From Flavobacteriales bacterium UBA6693 (GTDB lineage: Bacteria > Bacteroidota > Bacteroidia > Flavobacteriales > Weeksellaceae), in the NCBI GenBank assembly GCA_002454815.1, contig DKJL01000017.1, positions 101,500 to 165,499 on the forward strand: a stretch of 64,000 nt of DNA, written 5' to 3'. Below are positions 8,819-17,474 of this stretch, piece by piece. The notes under the pieces are model-generated. The model saw only the letters and a list, made by a program, of their open reading frames with translations, ran no database searches and was not told the DNA's origin. Position 1 is the stretch's first letter, and every line of letters starts with the position of its first letter. Position numbers and translations under genes: made by a program.

Positions 8819-9642
8819 AGTATATCCTCCTTCTTCTTTTCCCATTCTTCATTTCCGCCCAAACTCATCGTTTCATTTACGAATATCAATTCAAAAGTGA
8901 TTCGCTGGCGCAAGATTTTGAGAAAGACAATATGATTTTAGATATCAATCCGGACGATGTAAAATTTTATCCCTACATCTACGCCGAAAAAGATTCTATA
9001 AATAAAGTTCAAAAAACCCGAAGTTATATTTGGGAAGAAAATCTGCCGGCACTTACAAGAAAACGAAACTCCAATATAAATATGTCTTACCTCTTACTCA
9101 ACGATTTTTTTAAACTCGAATCGAAAGATGAAGTAATTTGGCAACTTTCGCCAGACACCAAAAAAGTTACCAACTATACGCTCCAGAAAGCCACTACTAA
9201 ATTTGGCGGCAGAAACTGGATTGCCTGGTTTAATAACGACGTTAATTTAAACGAAGGACCTTATAAATTTCGCGGTCTACCCGGTTTGATTTTCGAGATC
9301 GCCGATGACAAGAACAATTTCAAATTTAGTTTAATCAAAAGTTATCAATTAAAAGAAACGTATAACACGCAAGATGTACTGGAAACTTTTGCCGGCGAAA
9401 AACCGATTGCGGTGTCCGAAAAGACACTGCGCAGAAAACAACTGGAATTGTTTAATGATCCTTTACAGGATTTCAAAGAAGATTTTAAATCCGGTGGAGG
9501 CGATACCAAATGGTTTGTGAGGGGAACACAGGTAACGTCAATCGAGCAATTCAAAGACCTTTCGAAGCAGACACAAGAGCAAATGCGAAAAGAAAATAAC
9601 CCGATAGAAATTGACAAGGCAGTTCGTTATCCAATAAAATGA
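8815..9642 (+). CDS. GLPGLI family secreted protein
   Basis: A 275-residue protein with an N-terminal signal peptide (MKYILLLLFPFFISAQ). The defining GPYKFRGLPGLIFEI motif is about 60% along, preceded by QKATTKFGGRNWIAWF. The family is specific to Bacteroidota, exported, and of unknown function. A paralogue with the same layout is at 55396-56262. It overlaps the DUF1294 stop by 4 nt and is followed by a hairpin terminator. Confidence 0.88.
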   Translation: MKYILLLLFPFFISAQTHRFIYEYQFKSDSLAQDFEKDNMILDINPDDVKFYPYIYAEKDSINKVQKTRSYIWEENLPALTRKRNSNINMSYLLLNDFFKLESKDEVIWQLSPDTKKVTNYTLQKATTKFGGRNWIAWFNNDVNLNEGPYKFRGLPGLIFEIADDKNNFKFSLIKSYQLKETYNTQDVLETFAGEKPIAVSEKTLRRKQLELFNDPLQDFKEDFKSGGGDTKWFVRGTQVTSIEQFKDLSKQTQEQMRKENNPIEIDKAVRYPIK

Positions 9643-9698
9643 AATTTACTTTTATACAGCATCGTTGATTATATCATTTGAAAAAGAAGCTATCGAAA

Positions 9699-9728
9699 CA
9701 AGATTCCCGTCGCTCGGGGATCTTTTTC
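9699..9728 (+). terminator. Terminator after the GLPGLI gene
   Basis: AGATTCCCG (9701-9709) pairs with CGGGGATCT (9715-9723), one G-U pair, followed by TTTTTC. Confidence 0.75.
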
Positions 9729-9841
9729 ATTTATGTAAGATCAGGCAAAATGCGAAATGAAAAACGAAGCGCAATATTCCAAGTAATAAATTGGTAAAAT
9801 ATTGTAATCTGTTAAAAATCAAAATATTTTACACGCTCATA

Positions 9842-9871
9842 TTGTCAATTAAAATTTTCTTCATACATTTG
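9842..9871 (+). promoter_or_regulatory. Promoter of the S10-spc-alpha gene run
   Basis: TTG (9842-9844), 19-nt spacer, TACATTTG (9864-9871), a full consensus match. A leader of about 90 nt precedes rplC. The leader could hold a regulatory structure, but I could not identify one. Confidence 0.85.
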
Positions 9872-9966
9872 CACACTCAATTTAAGGAAGAAGTGCGCCT
9901 ATTTCAAACGTAGAAAACACCGCAACCTCAGTTGAATCCCTCGAACTTAATAGATATATATAAATA

Positions 9967-10593
9967 ATGTCAGGTATTATTGGTAAAAAAATCGGGATGA
10001 CCTCATTGTTTGACGAGAATGGCAAAAACATGCCGTGCACCGTTATTCAAGCTGGTCCTTGCTCGGTTTTACAGGTCAGAACCGTAGAAAAAGATGGGTA
10101 CAAAGCTGCCCAGCTTGGTTTCGATGACAAGAGTGAAAAGAACGTTGGTAAAGCGTTAGCCGGCCACTTCAAAAAGGCAGGCTCTGCTCCAAAAGCTAAG
10201 TTGGTAGAATTCTATCATGAATTCGTAGACAAACTGAGCGTAGGAGATGAAGTGAAAGTAAATCTGTTCGCTGAAGGCGAATTTGTGGATGTTACCGGAA
10301 CTTCTAAAGGTAAAGGTTTCCAGGGTGTTGTAAAGCGTCACAACTTCGGTGGGGTAATGCAGGCAACACACGGACAGCACAACCGTCTGAGAGCTCCGGG
10401 CTCCATCGGTGCAGGATCCGACCCTTCCAGAGTATTCAAAGGAATGCGCATGGCAGGAAGAATGGGTGGAAAGCAGGTGACTGTACAAAACCTACAGGTG
10501 TTAAGAGTAGATGACGAGCAGAATCTTTTAGTAGTAAAAGGTGCCGTTCCGGGAGCGAAAAATTCTTATGTAATTATCAGAAAATGGAACTAG
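9967..10593 (+). CDS. rplC: 50S ribosomal protein L3
   Basis: A 208-residue L3. The MSGIIGKKIGMTSLFDENG start and the TSKGKGFQGVVKRHNF and MAGRMGGKQVTVQNL stretches are diagnostic. It is the first gene of the long ribosomal run, because rpsJ is in a separate transcript. Its last 10 nt overlap the start of rplD, a larger overlap than usual. Confidence 0.98.
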   Translation: MSGIIGKKIGMTSLFDENGKNMPCTVIQAGPCSVLQVRTVEKDGYKAAQLGFDDKSEKNVGKALAGHFKKAGSAPKAKLVEFYHEFVDKLSVGDEVKVNLFAEGEFVDVTGTSKGKGFQGVVKRHNFGGVMQATHGQHNRLRAPGSIGAGSDPSRVFKGMRMAGRMGGKQVTVQNLQVLRVDDEQNLLVVKGAVPGAKNSYVIIRKWN

Positions 10594-11213
10594 TAGTATT
10601 TAATACATCAGGAAAAGAAACCGGAAGAACTGTTCAGTTAGACGAAGCGATCTTCGGAATCGAGCCGAACCAGCACGCGGTTTACTTAGAAGTAAAACAA
10701 TATCTTGCCGCTCAGCGCCAGGGTACCCATAAATCAAAAGAAAGAAACGAAATTGTAGGTTCAACCAAAAAGTTGAAAAAACAAAAAGGTTCGGGATCTG
10801 CCAGATATGGTGATATCAAATCTCCAATCTTCAAAGGTGGAGGTAGAGTATTCGGTCCAAGACCAAGAGACTACAGATTCAAACTGAACAAAGCGCTGAA
10901 AAGATTGGCGAAAAAATCAGTTCTTTCTCAGAAAATGAGAGATAATTCAATCAAAGTTCTGGATGCCATCACTTTTGATGCACCAAGAACCAGAGAATTT
11001 ATCAACCTGAACAATGCATTAGGATTCGAAGGAAAGAAGTCTTTGTACATCTTGCCGGAGGCGAATACTAACGCTTACCTTTCCTCCAGAAACCTGCCCA
11101 AAACGAAAGTACTTACGTACAACGAAATCAGTTCTTATGATCTGGTACATGCGGGCGAGATTGTATTTCTAGAAGGTGCTATCGAAAAATTCCAGGAAAA
11201 TTTAAGAAAATAA
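10584..11213 (+). CDS. rplD: 50S ribosomal protein L4
   Basis: A 209-residue L4 with the QRQGTHKSKERNEI and RYGDIKSPIFKGGGRVFGPRP loop that lines the exit tunnel. The start MELVVFNTSGKETG lies inside the end of rplC. In other bacteria L4 represses its own operon; no such site could be assigned here. Confidence 0.97.
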   Translation: MELVVFNTSGKETGRTVQLDEAIFGIEPNQHAVYLEVKQYLAAQRQGTHKSKERNEIVGSTKKLKKQKGSGSARYGDIKSPIFKGGGRVFGPRPRDYRFKLNKALKRLAKKSVLSQKMRDNSIKVLDAITFDAPRTREFINLNNALGFEGKKSLYILPEANTNAYLSSRNLPKTKVLTYNEISSYDLVHAGEIVFLEGAIEKFQENLRK

Positions 11214-11216
11214 ATC

Positions 11217-11507
11217 ATGTCAGTTATCATTAAACCAGTTATTTCAGAGAAAGCCAACTACCTTACTGATCTGCGCGGAGCTTATTCTTTCTTAGTAAAC
11301 ACTAAGGCGAATAAAATCCAGATCAAAAAAGCGATAGAAGAAGCTTACGGTGTAAAAGTAGCCGACGTTAGAACCATGATCTATGCTCCTAAAGTTTCTG
11401 CAAAGCACACCAAGAAAGGATTACAGGTTGGAAAAACCAACAAATTGAAAAAAGCGGTTGTATCTCTTGCTGAAGGCGAGGTGATCGACATCTTTGCAAC
11501 GAATTAA
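11217..11507 (+). CDS. rplW: 50S ribosomal protein L23
   Basis: A 96-residue L23, which sits at the tunnel exit and docks trigger factor and SRP. Starts MSVIIKPVISEKA and has the VKVADVRTMIY stretch. It lies 3 nt after rplD. Confidence 0.97.
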   Translation: MSVIIKPVISEKANYLTDLRGAYSFLVNTKANKIQIKKAIEEAYGVKVADVRTMIYAPKVSAKHTKKGLQVGKTNKLKKAVVSLAEGEVIDIFATN

Positions 11508-11528
11508 TTATAATTATAAATAATAGTA

Positions 11529-12350
11529 ATGTCTGTTAGAAAATTAAAACCTATCACCCCGGGACAGAGATTCAGAGTTGTAAACAACTTTGAGGAAATT
11601 ACTACCAACAAACCAGAGAAATCTCTTACCGTTGGTATTAGTAAGTCAGGTGGTCGTAACAACACTGGTAAAATGACCATGCGTTACACCGGAGGTGGAC
11701 ACAAACAAAAATACAGAATTATCGACTTCAAAAGAAACAAGTTTGATGTTGAAGCTACGGTAAAATCTGTTGAGTACGATCCAAACAGAACTGCTTTCAT
11801 CGCGCTATTGGAATATACAGACGGAGAGAAGAGATATATCATCGCTCCTGCAGGTATTAAAGTAGACCAGAAAGTGATTTCTTCCGAAACTGCGGAGCCT
11901 AACGTAGGCAACGCCATGAAACTGAAAAACATTCCTTTGGGAACAGTGATTTCCTGCATCGAGTTGAAGCCTGGCCAAGGTGCCATTATGGCGAGAAGTG
12001 CAGGATCATCTGCGCAGCTTACCTCAAGAGACAAGAAATACGTTATCGTAAAATTGCCTTCCGGAGAATCCAGAATGATATTGGCGGAATGTATGGCGAT
12101 GATCGGTTCGGTATCCAACCACGACCACATGCTTACCGTATCCGGAAAAGCGGGTAGAAGCAGATGGCTGGGCAGAAGACCTAGAACGAGACCAGTAGTG
12201 ATGAACCCTGTGGATCACCCAATGGGTGGTGGTGAGGGCCGCGCTTCCGGTGGACATCCAAGATCGAGAAATGGTATGCCGTCTAAAGGGTACAAAACCA
12301 GAAAGAAAAACAAAGCGTCTAACCGTCACATCGTATCTAAAAGAAAATAA
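11529..12350 (+). CDS. rplB: 50S ribosomal protein L2
   Basis: A 273-residue L2 with SGGRNNTGKMTMRYTGGG near the N-terminus and the conserved PVDHPMGGGEGRASGGHPRS stretch containing the peptidyl-transferase histidine. Normal length and operon position. Confidence 0.98.
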   Translation: MSVRKLKPITPGQRFRVVNNFEEITTNKPEKSLTVGISKSGGRNNTGKMTMRYTGGGHKQKYRIIDFKRNKFDVEATVKSVEYDPNRTAFIALLEYTDGEKRYIIAPAGIKVDQKVISSETAEPNVGNAMKLKNIPLGTVISCIELKPGQGAIMARSAGSSAQLTSRDKKYVIVKLPSGESRMILAECMAMIGSVSNHDHMLTVSGKAGRSRWLGRRPRTRPVVMNPVDHPMGGGEGRASGGHPRSRNGMPSKGYKTRKKNKASNRHIVSKRK

Positions 12351-12352
12351 TT

Positions 12353-12631
12353 ATGTCAAGATCACTTAAGAAAGGACCTTTCATTGCTCTTACTTTAGAT
12401 AAGAAGGTTCAGGCAAATATAGAATCAGGTAAGAAAACGGTAATTAAAACTTGGTCCAGAGCATCAATGATCTCCCCGGACTTCGTAGGACAAACCATCG
12501 CAGTACACAACGGGAAATCATTTATCCCTGTTTACGTAACTGAAAACATGGTTGGTCATAAGTTAGGCGAATTTTCTCCGACAAGATCTTTCCGAGGTCA
12601 TGGCGGTAACAAAAACAAAGGCGGTAGATAA
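12353..12631 (+). CDS. rpsS: 30S ribosomal protein S19
   Basis: A 92-residue S19: MSRSLKKGPFIALTL start, TWSRASMISPDFVGQTI, VGHKLGEFSPTRSFRGH. It lies 2 nt after rplB and 2 nt before rplV. Confidence 0.98.
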   Translation: MSRSLKKGPFIALTLDKKVQANIESGKKTVIKTWSRASMISPDFVGQTIAVHNGKSFIPVYVTENMVGHKLGEFSPTRSFRGHGGNKNKGGR

Positions 12632-12633
12632 TC

Positions 12634-13035
12634 ATGGGATCAAGAAAAAGAGAAAGTGCATTAGCACGTAAAATAGCAAATCAGGATGTAGCCAAAGCGC
12701 TGCACAACGATTGCCCTTCTTCTCCAAGAAAGATGAGACTCGTAGCAGACATCATCCGTGGAGAACAGGTAGATAAGGCTTTATACATCCTTAAATATTC
12801 AAAGAAAGAAGCTTCCAACAAGCTCGAAAAAGTACTACTTTCAGCAATGGCCAACTGGCAGCTGAAAAACGAAGGCGCTGATATTGAAGAAGCGAACCTT
12901 ATCGTGAAGGAAATTTTTGTAGACAGTGCAAGACAATTGAAGAGACTGAGACCTGCTCCACAGGGACGTGGCCACAGAATCCGCAAAAGATCCAACCACA
13001 TTACACTAATCTTAGGTACTAAAGAAACTAAATAA
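12634..13035 (+). CDS. rplV: 50S ribosomal protein L22
   Basis: A 133-residue L22 with SPRKMRLVADIIRG and the extended loop RLRPAPQGRGHRIRKRSNH that reaches into the exit tunnel. The N-terminus is slightly longer than in E. coli. Confidence 0.97.
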   Translation: MGSRKRESALARKIANQDVAKALHNDCPSSPRKMRLVADIIRGEQVDKALYILKYSKKEASNKLEKVLLSAMANWQLKNEGADIEEANLIVKEIFVDSARQLKRLRPAPQGRGHRIRKRSNHITLILGTKETK

Positions 13036-13042
13036 TCAAGGT

Positions 13043-13798
13043 ATGGGACAGAAGACAAATCCAATTGGTAACAGATTAGGGATCATCAGAGGATGGGATT
13101 CGAACTGGTATGGTGGGAAAGATTATGGAGACAGAATCGCAGAAGACTACAAAATCAGAAGATACCTTGAGGCGAGATTATCTAAAGGTGGCATCTCCAG
13201 AATTTATATCGAGAGAACACTGAAGCTGATCACGATTACAATCACAACAGCAAGACCGGGCCTGATCATCGGTAAAGGTGGCCAGGAAGTGGACAAGCTG
13301 AAAGAAGAGTTGAAAAAACTTACAGATAAAGATATCCAGATCAATATTTTCGAGATTAAAAGACCGGAGCTTGATGCAGTATTAGTTGCAGACAGCATCG
13401 CGAAACAAATCGAAAACCGTATCTCCTACCGAAGAGCTGTGAAAATGGCCATTCAGAGCACCATGAGAATGGGCGCAGAAGGGATCAAAGTAATGATCTC
13501 CGGAAGACTGAACGGTGCAGAGATGGCAAGAAGCGAATCTTTCAAAGACGGAAGAATTCCATTATCTACTTTCCGTGCAGATATCGACTACCATTGTGGC
13601 GAAGCACTTACGCAATACGGGAAACTGGGCGTTAAGGTGTGGATCATGAAAGGCGAAGTTTACGGTAGACGTGACCTGAGCCCACTGGTTGGACAGCAGA
13701 AGAAAACCGCTGGTGGCAGAGGTGATCGTAGAGACGACCGTGGCGACCGCGAGCAAAGAGGTGGCGACAGAAGACCAAGAAGAAACAATAACAACTAA
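13043..13798 (+). CDS. rpsC: 30S ribosomal protein S3
   Basis: A 251-residue S3 with the KH-domain GLIIGKGGQEVDKL loop and the PLSTFRADIDYHCGEA stretch. The C-terminus carries a highly charged Arg/Asp/Gly-rich tail of about 30 residues (repeats of 'DRRDDRGDR' type) ending in Asn. A 7-nt repeat array fills the gap to rplP. Confidence 0.98.
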   Translation: MGQKTNPIGNRLGIIRGWDSNWYGGKDYGDRIAEDYKIRRYLEARLSKGGISRIYIERTLKLITITITTARPGLIIGKGGQEVDKLKEELKKLTDKDIQINIFEIKRPELDAVLVADSIAKQIENRISYRRAVKMAIQSTMRMGAEGIKVMISGRLNGAEMARSESFKDGRIPLSTFRADIDYHCGEALTQYGKLGVKVWIMKGEVYGRRDLSPLVGQQKKTAGGRGDRRDDRGDREQRGGDRRPRRNNNN

Positions 13799-13800
13799 AA

Positions 13801-13886
13801 TTTTAGAAATAAATTTTGAATTTTAAATCACCGTTACTTTTTTAAAATCTGAAATCTAAAATCTGAAATCTAAAATCTAAAATTTA
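13801..13886. repeat. Heptamer array upstream of rplP
   Basis: The gap between rpsC and rplP reads in exact 7-nt steps. From 13845 there are six units of type AAATCTG/AAATCTA/AAATTTA, and the 5' part (TTTTAGA, AATAAAT, TTTGAAT, TTTAAAT) keeps the same phase. TTTTAGA at the 5' end is complementary to TCTAAAA in the 3' units, so the array can fold back. It ends 6 nt before the rplP ATG. Confidence 0.8.
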
Positions 13887-13891
13887 AGACA

Positions 13892-14317
13892 ATGTTACAA
13901 CCAAGAAGAACCAAATTCCGTAAAGTTCATAAGATGAAGATGAAGGGGATTGCCCACAGAGGGAGTCAACTCGCTTACGGAACATTTGGGATTAAAGCCA
14001 CAGAAGGCGCCTGGATCACAGCCAGACAAATAGAAGCTGCGCGTATTGCCGCAACAAGATATATGAAAAGAGAAGGTCAGCTATGGATCAAGATCTTCCC
14101 GGATAAGCCAATTACCAAAAAACCTGCGGAAGTACGTATGGGTAAAGGTAAAGGTGCCGTGGAATATTGGGTATCTGTAGTAAAACCCGGAAAAATAATG
14201 TTCGAAGTGGGTGGCGTACCTTATGATGTTGCGAAAGAAGCATTGAGACTGGCTGCACAAAAACTGCCTGTCGTTACGAAGTTCGTAGTCGCTAACGATT
14301 TTGTTCAACCTCAATAA
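13892..14317 (+). CDS. rplP: 50S ribosomal protein L16
   Basis: A 141-residue L16 with MLQPRRTKFRKVHK start and RMGKGKGAVEYWVSVVKPG, close to the A-site tRNA. Starts 93 nt after rpsC, behind the heptamer array. Confidence 0.98.
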   Translation: MLQPRRTKFRKVHKMKMKGIAHRGSQLAYGTFGIKATEGAWITARQIEAARIAATRYMKREGQLWIKIFPDKPITKKPAEVRMGKGKGAVEYWVSVVKPGKIMFEVGGVPYDVAKEALRLAAQKLPVVTKFVVANDFVQPQ

Positions 14318-14328
14318 TCTCAGAAACA

Positions 14329-14517
14329 ATGAAAAAAGCTGACATCAAAAATCTAAGCGCAGAAGATCTTCAAAATAAACTGGCCGAAATGAAAGCAGAC
14401 TTCACTAAAGTGAAACTCTCGCACAGCATCAGCCCGATTGAAAATCCAATTCAGATCCGAGACATGAGAAAAACAATCGCACGTCTGCAGACTGAATTAA
14501 CTCAAAAACAACAATAA
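14329..14517 (+). CDS. rpmC: 50S ribosomal protein L29
   Basis: A 62-residue two-helix L29: KKADIKNLSAEDLQNKLAEM and the IRDMRKTIARLQTEL helix. Normal size and position between rplP and rpsQ. Confidence 0.95.
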   Translation: MKKADIKNLSAEDLQNKLAEMKADFTKVKLSHSISPIENPIQIRDMRKTIARLQTELTQKQQ

Positions 14518-14533
14518 GAATTTTCATTTTATC

Positions 14534-14788
14534 ATGGATAGAAATTTAAGAAAAGAAAGAATCGGCATTGTTTCTAGCAATAAAATGGAAAAGACCATTG
14601 TTGTAAGCGAAACAACGAGAATTAAGCACCCGATGTACGGTAAATTCGTTTTGAAAACGAAAAAATATACCGCTCATGACGAGAACAATGAGTGCACCGA
14701 AGGCGACACTGTGTTGATCACAGAAACCCGTCCTTTGAGCAAAAGTAAGAGATGGAGATTAGTACGAATCATTGAAAAAGCGAAGTAA
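14534..14788 (+). CDS. rpsQ: 30S ribosomal protein S17
   Basis: An 84-residue OB-fold S17: RKERIGIVSSNKMEKTIVV, HPMYGKFVLKTKKYTAHDE and ETRPLSKSKRWRLV. Its stop shares one base with the rplN start (TAATG). Confidence 0.97.
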   Translation: MDRNLRKERIGIVSSNKMEKTIVVSETTRIKHPMYGKFVLKTKKYTAHDENNECTEGDTVLITETRPLSKSKRWRLVRIIEKAK

Positions 14789-15156
14789 TGTTACAAACCG
14801 AATCAAGATTAAAAGTTGCTGATAACACAGGTGCCAAAGAAGTCCTGGTGATCAGAGTTCTGGGAGGAACCAGAAGAAGATATGCTTCAGTTGGTGATAA
14901 GATCGTCGTTACTATCAAAGACTCTACACCACAGGGGAACGCCAAAAAAGGTACGGTATCTAAAGCCGTTGTAGTAAGAACGAAGAAAGCAGTTCGCAGA
15001 AAAGATGGTTCGTACATCAAATTCGATGATAATGCTTGTGTTCTTCTTAACGCTGCCGGCGAGATGAGAGGTACGCGCGTTTTCGGACCTGTTGCTCGTG
15101 AACTCCGCGACAAAGAATATATGAAAGTAATTTCACTTGCTCCTGAAGTACTTTAA
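14788..15156 (+). CDS. rplN: 50S ribosomal protein L14
   Basis: A 122-residue L14: MLQTESRLKVADNTGAKE start, RVLGGTRRRYASVGD, and GTRVFGPVARELRDK near the end. It overlaps the rpsQ stop by one base. Confidence 0.98.
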   Translation: MLQTESRLKVADNTGAKEVLVIRVLGGTRRRYASVGDKIVVTIKDSTPQGNAKKGTVSKAVVVRTKKAVRRKDGSYIKFDDNACVLLNAAGEMRGTRVFGPVARELRDKEYMKVISLAPEVL

Positions 15157-15174
15157 TTTTAAAATTTACAAAAA

Positions 15175-15501
15175 ATGACAAAGTTAAAAATCAAAAGAGG
15201 AGATAACGTAATCATCACTACCGGAAGAAAAGAAATCAAAGGTAAAACAGGTGAGGTTATCGAAGTGATCAAGAAAGAAGGCAAAGATCCGCGCGTTGTG
15301 GTAGCAGGCCTCAATATCGTGAAAAGACATACGAAGCCATCTGCAGGTAATCCACAGGGGGGCATCGTAGAGAAAGAAGCATCCATCCATATCTCCAACG
15401 TGGCCCTGATCGATAAGAACGGGAAAGCGACAAAAACCGGAGCTAAAGTGGACGGTGATAAAAAAGTACGTGTTGCAAAATCAACCGGCGAAACTTTATA
15501 A
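15175..15501 (+). CDS. rplX: 50S ribosomal protein L24
   Basis: A 108-residue L24 with the KOW motif KRGDNVIITTGRKEIKGKTG and the HTKPSAGNPQGGI stretch. It initiates 50S assembly. Confidence 0.97.
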   Translation: MTKLKIKRGDNVIITTGRKEIKGKTGEVIEVIKKEGKDPRVVVAGLNIVKRHTKPSAGNPQGGIVEKEASIHISNVALIDKNGKATKTGAKVDGDKKVRVAKSTGETL

Positions 15502-15513
15502 TTGTACAATAAG

Positions 15514-16065
15514 ATGGAATATATAGCAAGACCAAAGAAAGCGTACACCGAAAAAATTGTTCCGGCAATGATGGAAGAGTTCGGGTACAAATCTGTAATG
15601 GAAGTACCAAGACTGGAGAAAATCGTTATTTCTCAGGGTTTAGGTGCAGCTACAGCTGATAAGAAAATTGTAGATTACGCCGTGGAAGAACTTACCATGA
15701 TTACGGGTCAGAAAGCCGTAGGTACGGTCTCCAAAAAAGATGAGGCAGCCTTCAAACTGAGAAAAGGAATGCCGGTAGGAGCCAGAGTTACCTTGAGAGC
15801 GAACCAAATGTATGAGTTCCTGGACAGACTTACTTCTTCCGCATTGCCACGAATCAGAGATTTCTCTGGTATCAAAGCAGACGGTTTTGATGGTAGAGGA
15901 AACTATAACCTGGGTATTACCGAGCAGATTATATTTCCGGAGATCGCGATCGACAAAGTGAAAAAAATCCAGGGGATGGACATCACTTTCGTTACGACTG
16001 CGAAAACGGATAAAGAAGCCAAATCATTATTAACGCATTTCGGAATGCCTTTCAAAAAGAATTAA
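15514..16065 (+). CDS. rplE: 50S ribosomal protein L5
   Basis: A 183-residue L5. The ATG at 15514 gives MEYIARPKKAYTEKIVP, matching the family. An in-frame ATG at 15502 would add only four residues right after the rplX stop and is less likely. Family stretches: KIVISQGLGAA, LRKGMPVGARVTLR and ALPRIRDFSGI. Confidence 0.95.
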   Translation: MEYIARPKKAYTEKIVPAMMEEFGYKSVMEVPRLEKIVISQGLGAATADKKIVDYAVEELTMITGQKAVGTVSKKDEAAFKLRKGMPVGARVTLRANQMYEFLDRLTSSALPRIRDFSGIKADGFDGRGNYNLGITEQIIFPEIAIDKVKKIQGMDITFVTTAKTDKEAKSLLTHFGMPFKKN

Positions 16066-16068
16066 AAG

Positions 16069-16338
16069 ATGGCAAAAGAATCAATGAAAGCGCGTGAGCG
16101 CAAAAGAGAAGCGACAGTAGCAAAATATGCAGAAAAACGTAAAGCTCTGAAAGAAGCCGGAGATTACGAAGGACTGCAGAAGCTGCCAAAAGACGCTTCA
16201 CCCGTAAGACTACACAACAGATGTAAACTTACAGGGAGACCAAGAGGGTACATGAGAACTTTCGGTCTTTCCCGCGTTACGTTCCGCGACATGGCCAACA
16301 AAGGTCTGATCCCGGGCGTTAAGAAAGCAAGTTGGTAA
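16069..16338 (+). CDS. rpsN: 30S ribosomal protein S14 (zinc-free form)
   Basis: An 89-residue S14 of the long type without the CXXC zinc ribbon; only one cysteine is present (HNRCKLTGRPRGYM). The rest is standard: FGLSRVTFRDMANKGLIPGVKKASW split around the conserved LSR. It is followed by a 156-nt structured gap before rpsH. Confidence 0.97.
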   Translation: MAKESMKARERKREATVAKYAEKRKALKEAGDYEGLQKLPKDASPVRLHNRCKLTGRPRGYMRTFGLSRVTFRDMANKGLIPGVKKASW

Positions 16339-16387
16339 TAATTTAGAACAATCGAGACAGTAAAGTTGACTGGCGAGCTCTAAGAAA

Positions 16388-16457
16388 GAAGATGTCAGAT
16401 TTCAGATATACGTTGTCTGAAATCTTTTATCTGAAATCCGAAGTCTGCCGCTCAAAA
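16388..16457. repeat. Heptamer array with inverted halves between rpsN and rpsH
   Basis: Reads in 7-nt steps: GAAGATG, TCAGATT, TCAGATA, TACGTTG, TCTGAAA, TCTTTTA, TCTGAAA, TCCGAAG, TCTGCCG. GATTTCAGA (16398-16406) is the exact reverse complement of TCTGAAATC (16416-16424). The longer GATTTCAGATA pairs with TATCTGAAATC (16428-16438). Two alternative hairpins are therefore possible. Confidence 0.8.
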
Positions 16458-16494
16458 CTGACTGTCACAAACCAATAACAACAACAAACGAAAA

Positions 16495-16893
16495 ATGGTA
16501 ACAGATCCAATTTCAGATTTCCTAACCAGAGTAAGGAACGCACAAAGCGCAGGCCACAAAGTGGTGGATATTCCTGCATCGAAAATCAAGAAGGAGATTA
16601 CAAAAATTTTGTTTGATCAGGGTTATATTTTGAACTATAAGTTCGAAGAAGGCGCTGTTCAGGGAAATATCAAAATCGCTTTAAAATATGACAAAGAAAC
16701 CAGCAAACCTGCGATTAAAAGCATCCAAAGAGCTTCTCGTCCAGGTCTTCGTCAGTACAAAGGCAGCGGCGAGCTTCCACGGGTACTGAACGGGTTGGGT
16801 GTTGCCATTATCTCCACTTCACGTGGTGTGATGACCGACAAAAAAGCACGTCAGGAAAAAGTGGGTGGCGAAGTAATCTGCTACGTATATTAA
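16495..16893 (+). CDS. rpsH: 30S ribosomal protein S8
   Basis: A 132-residue S8: MVTDPISDFLTRVRNAQ start and the C-terminal GVAIISTSRGVMTDKKAR plus GGEVICYVY. In E. coli S8 represses the spc operon through a site at rplX-rplE; the structured region here lies directly upstream of rpsH instead. Confidence 0.98.
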   Translation: MVTDPISDFLTRVRNAQSAGHKVVDIPASKIKKEITKILFDQGYILNYKFEEGAVQGNIKIALKYDKETSKPAIKSIQRASRPGLRQYKGSGELPRVLNGLGVAIISTSRGVMTDKKARQEKVGGEVICYVY

Positions 16894-16911
16894 TTTTTTA
16901 ATTAAAGGAAA

Positions 16912-17457
16912 ATGTCAAGAATTGGTAAAGCAATTATAGAAATTCCCGCTAATGTTACCGTGTCTCAAAAAGACGACGTTGTAACGGTGAAAGGCCCGAA
17001 AGGTGAACTTACACAGAAAATCAGCGACGGAATTACGCTGAAGCAGGAAGACGGTGTCCTGACACTGGATCGTCCGTCTGAATCAAAACAGCACAAAGCC
17101 CTCCACGGTTTATACAGATCCCTGATCAACAACATGATCCTGGGAACTTCCGAAGGATGGACAAAGAAACTGGAACTTGTGGGTGTTGGTTACAGAGCCT
17201 CAAACCAGGGGAACAGACTGGAGTTGGCACTGGGTTTCTCTCACGGAATCGTGCTGAATCTGCCGACGGAAATTACGGTAGAAACTCTTTCAGAAAAAGG
17301 TAAAAACCCGATCATTACATTAACGTCATTTGATAAGCAATTGCTTGGAATGGTGGCCGCAAAAATCCGCTCATTCAGAAAACCTGAACCGTACAAAGGA
17401 AAAGGGGTAAGATTCGTTGGAGAAAATGTAAGACGTAAAGCTGGTAAATCTGCTTAA
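16912..17457 (+). CDS. rplF: 50S ribosomal protein L6
   Basis: A 181-residue L6 with two repeated domains; LELVGVGYRASNQGN and KPEPYKGKGVRFVGENVRRK are diagnostic. Confidence 0.98.
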   Translation: MSRIGKAIIEIPANVTVSQKDDVVTVKGPKGELTQKISDGITLKQEDGVLTLDRPSESKQHKALHGLYRSLINNMILGTSEGWTKKLELVGVGYRASNQGNRLELALGFSHGIVLNLPTEITVETLSEKGKNPIITLTSFDKQLLGMVAAKIRSFRKPEPYKGKGVRFVGENVRRKAGKSA

Positions 17458-17474
17458 TTTTAAAACTTAAGAAC

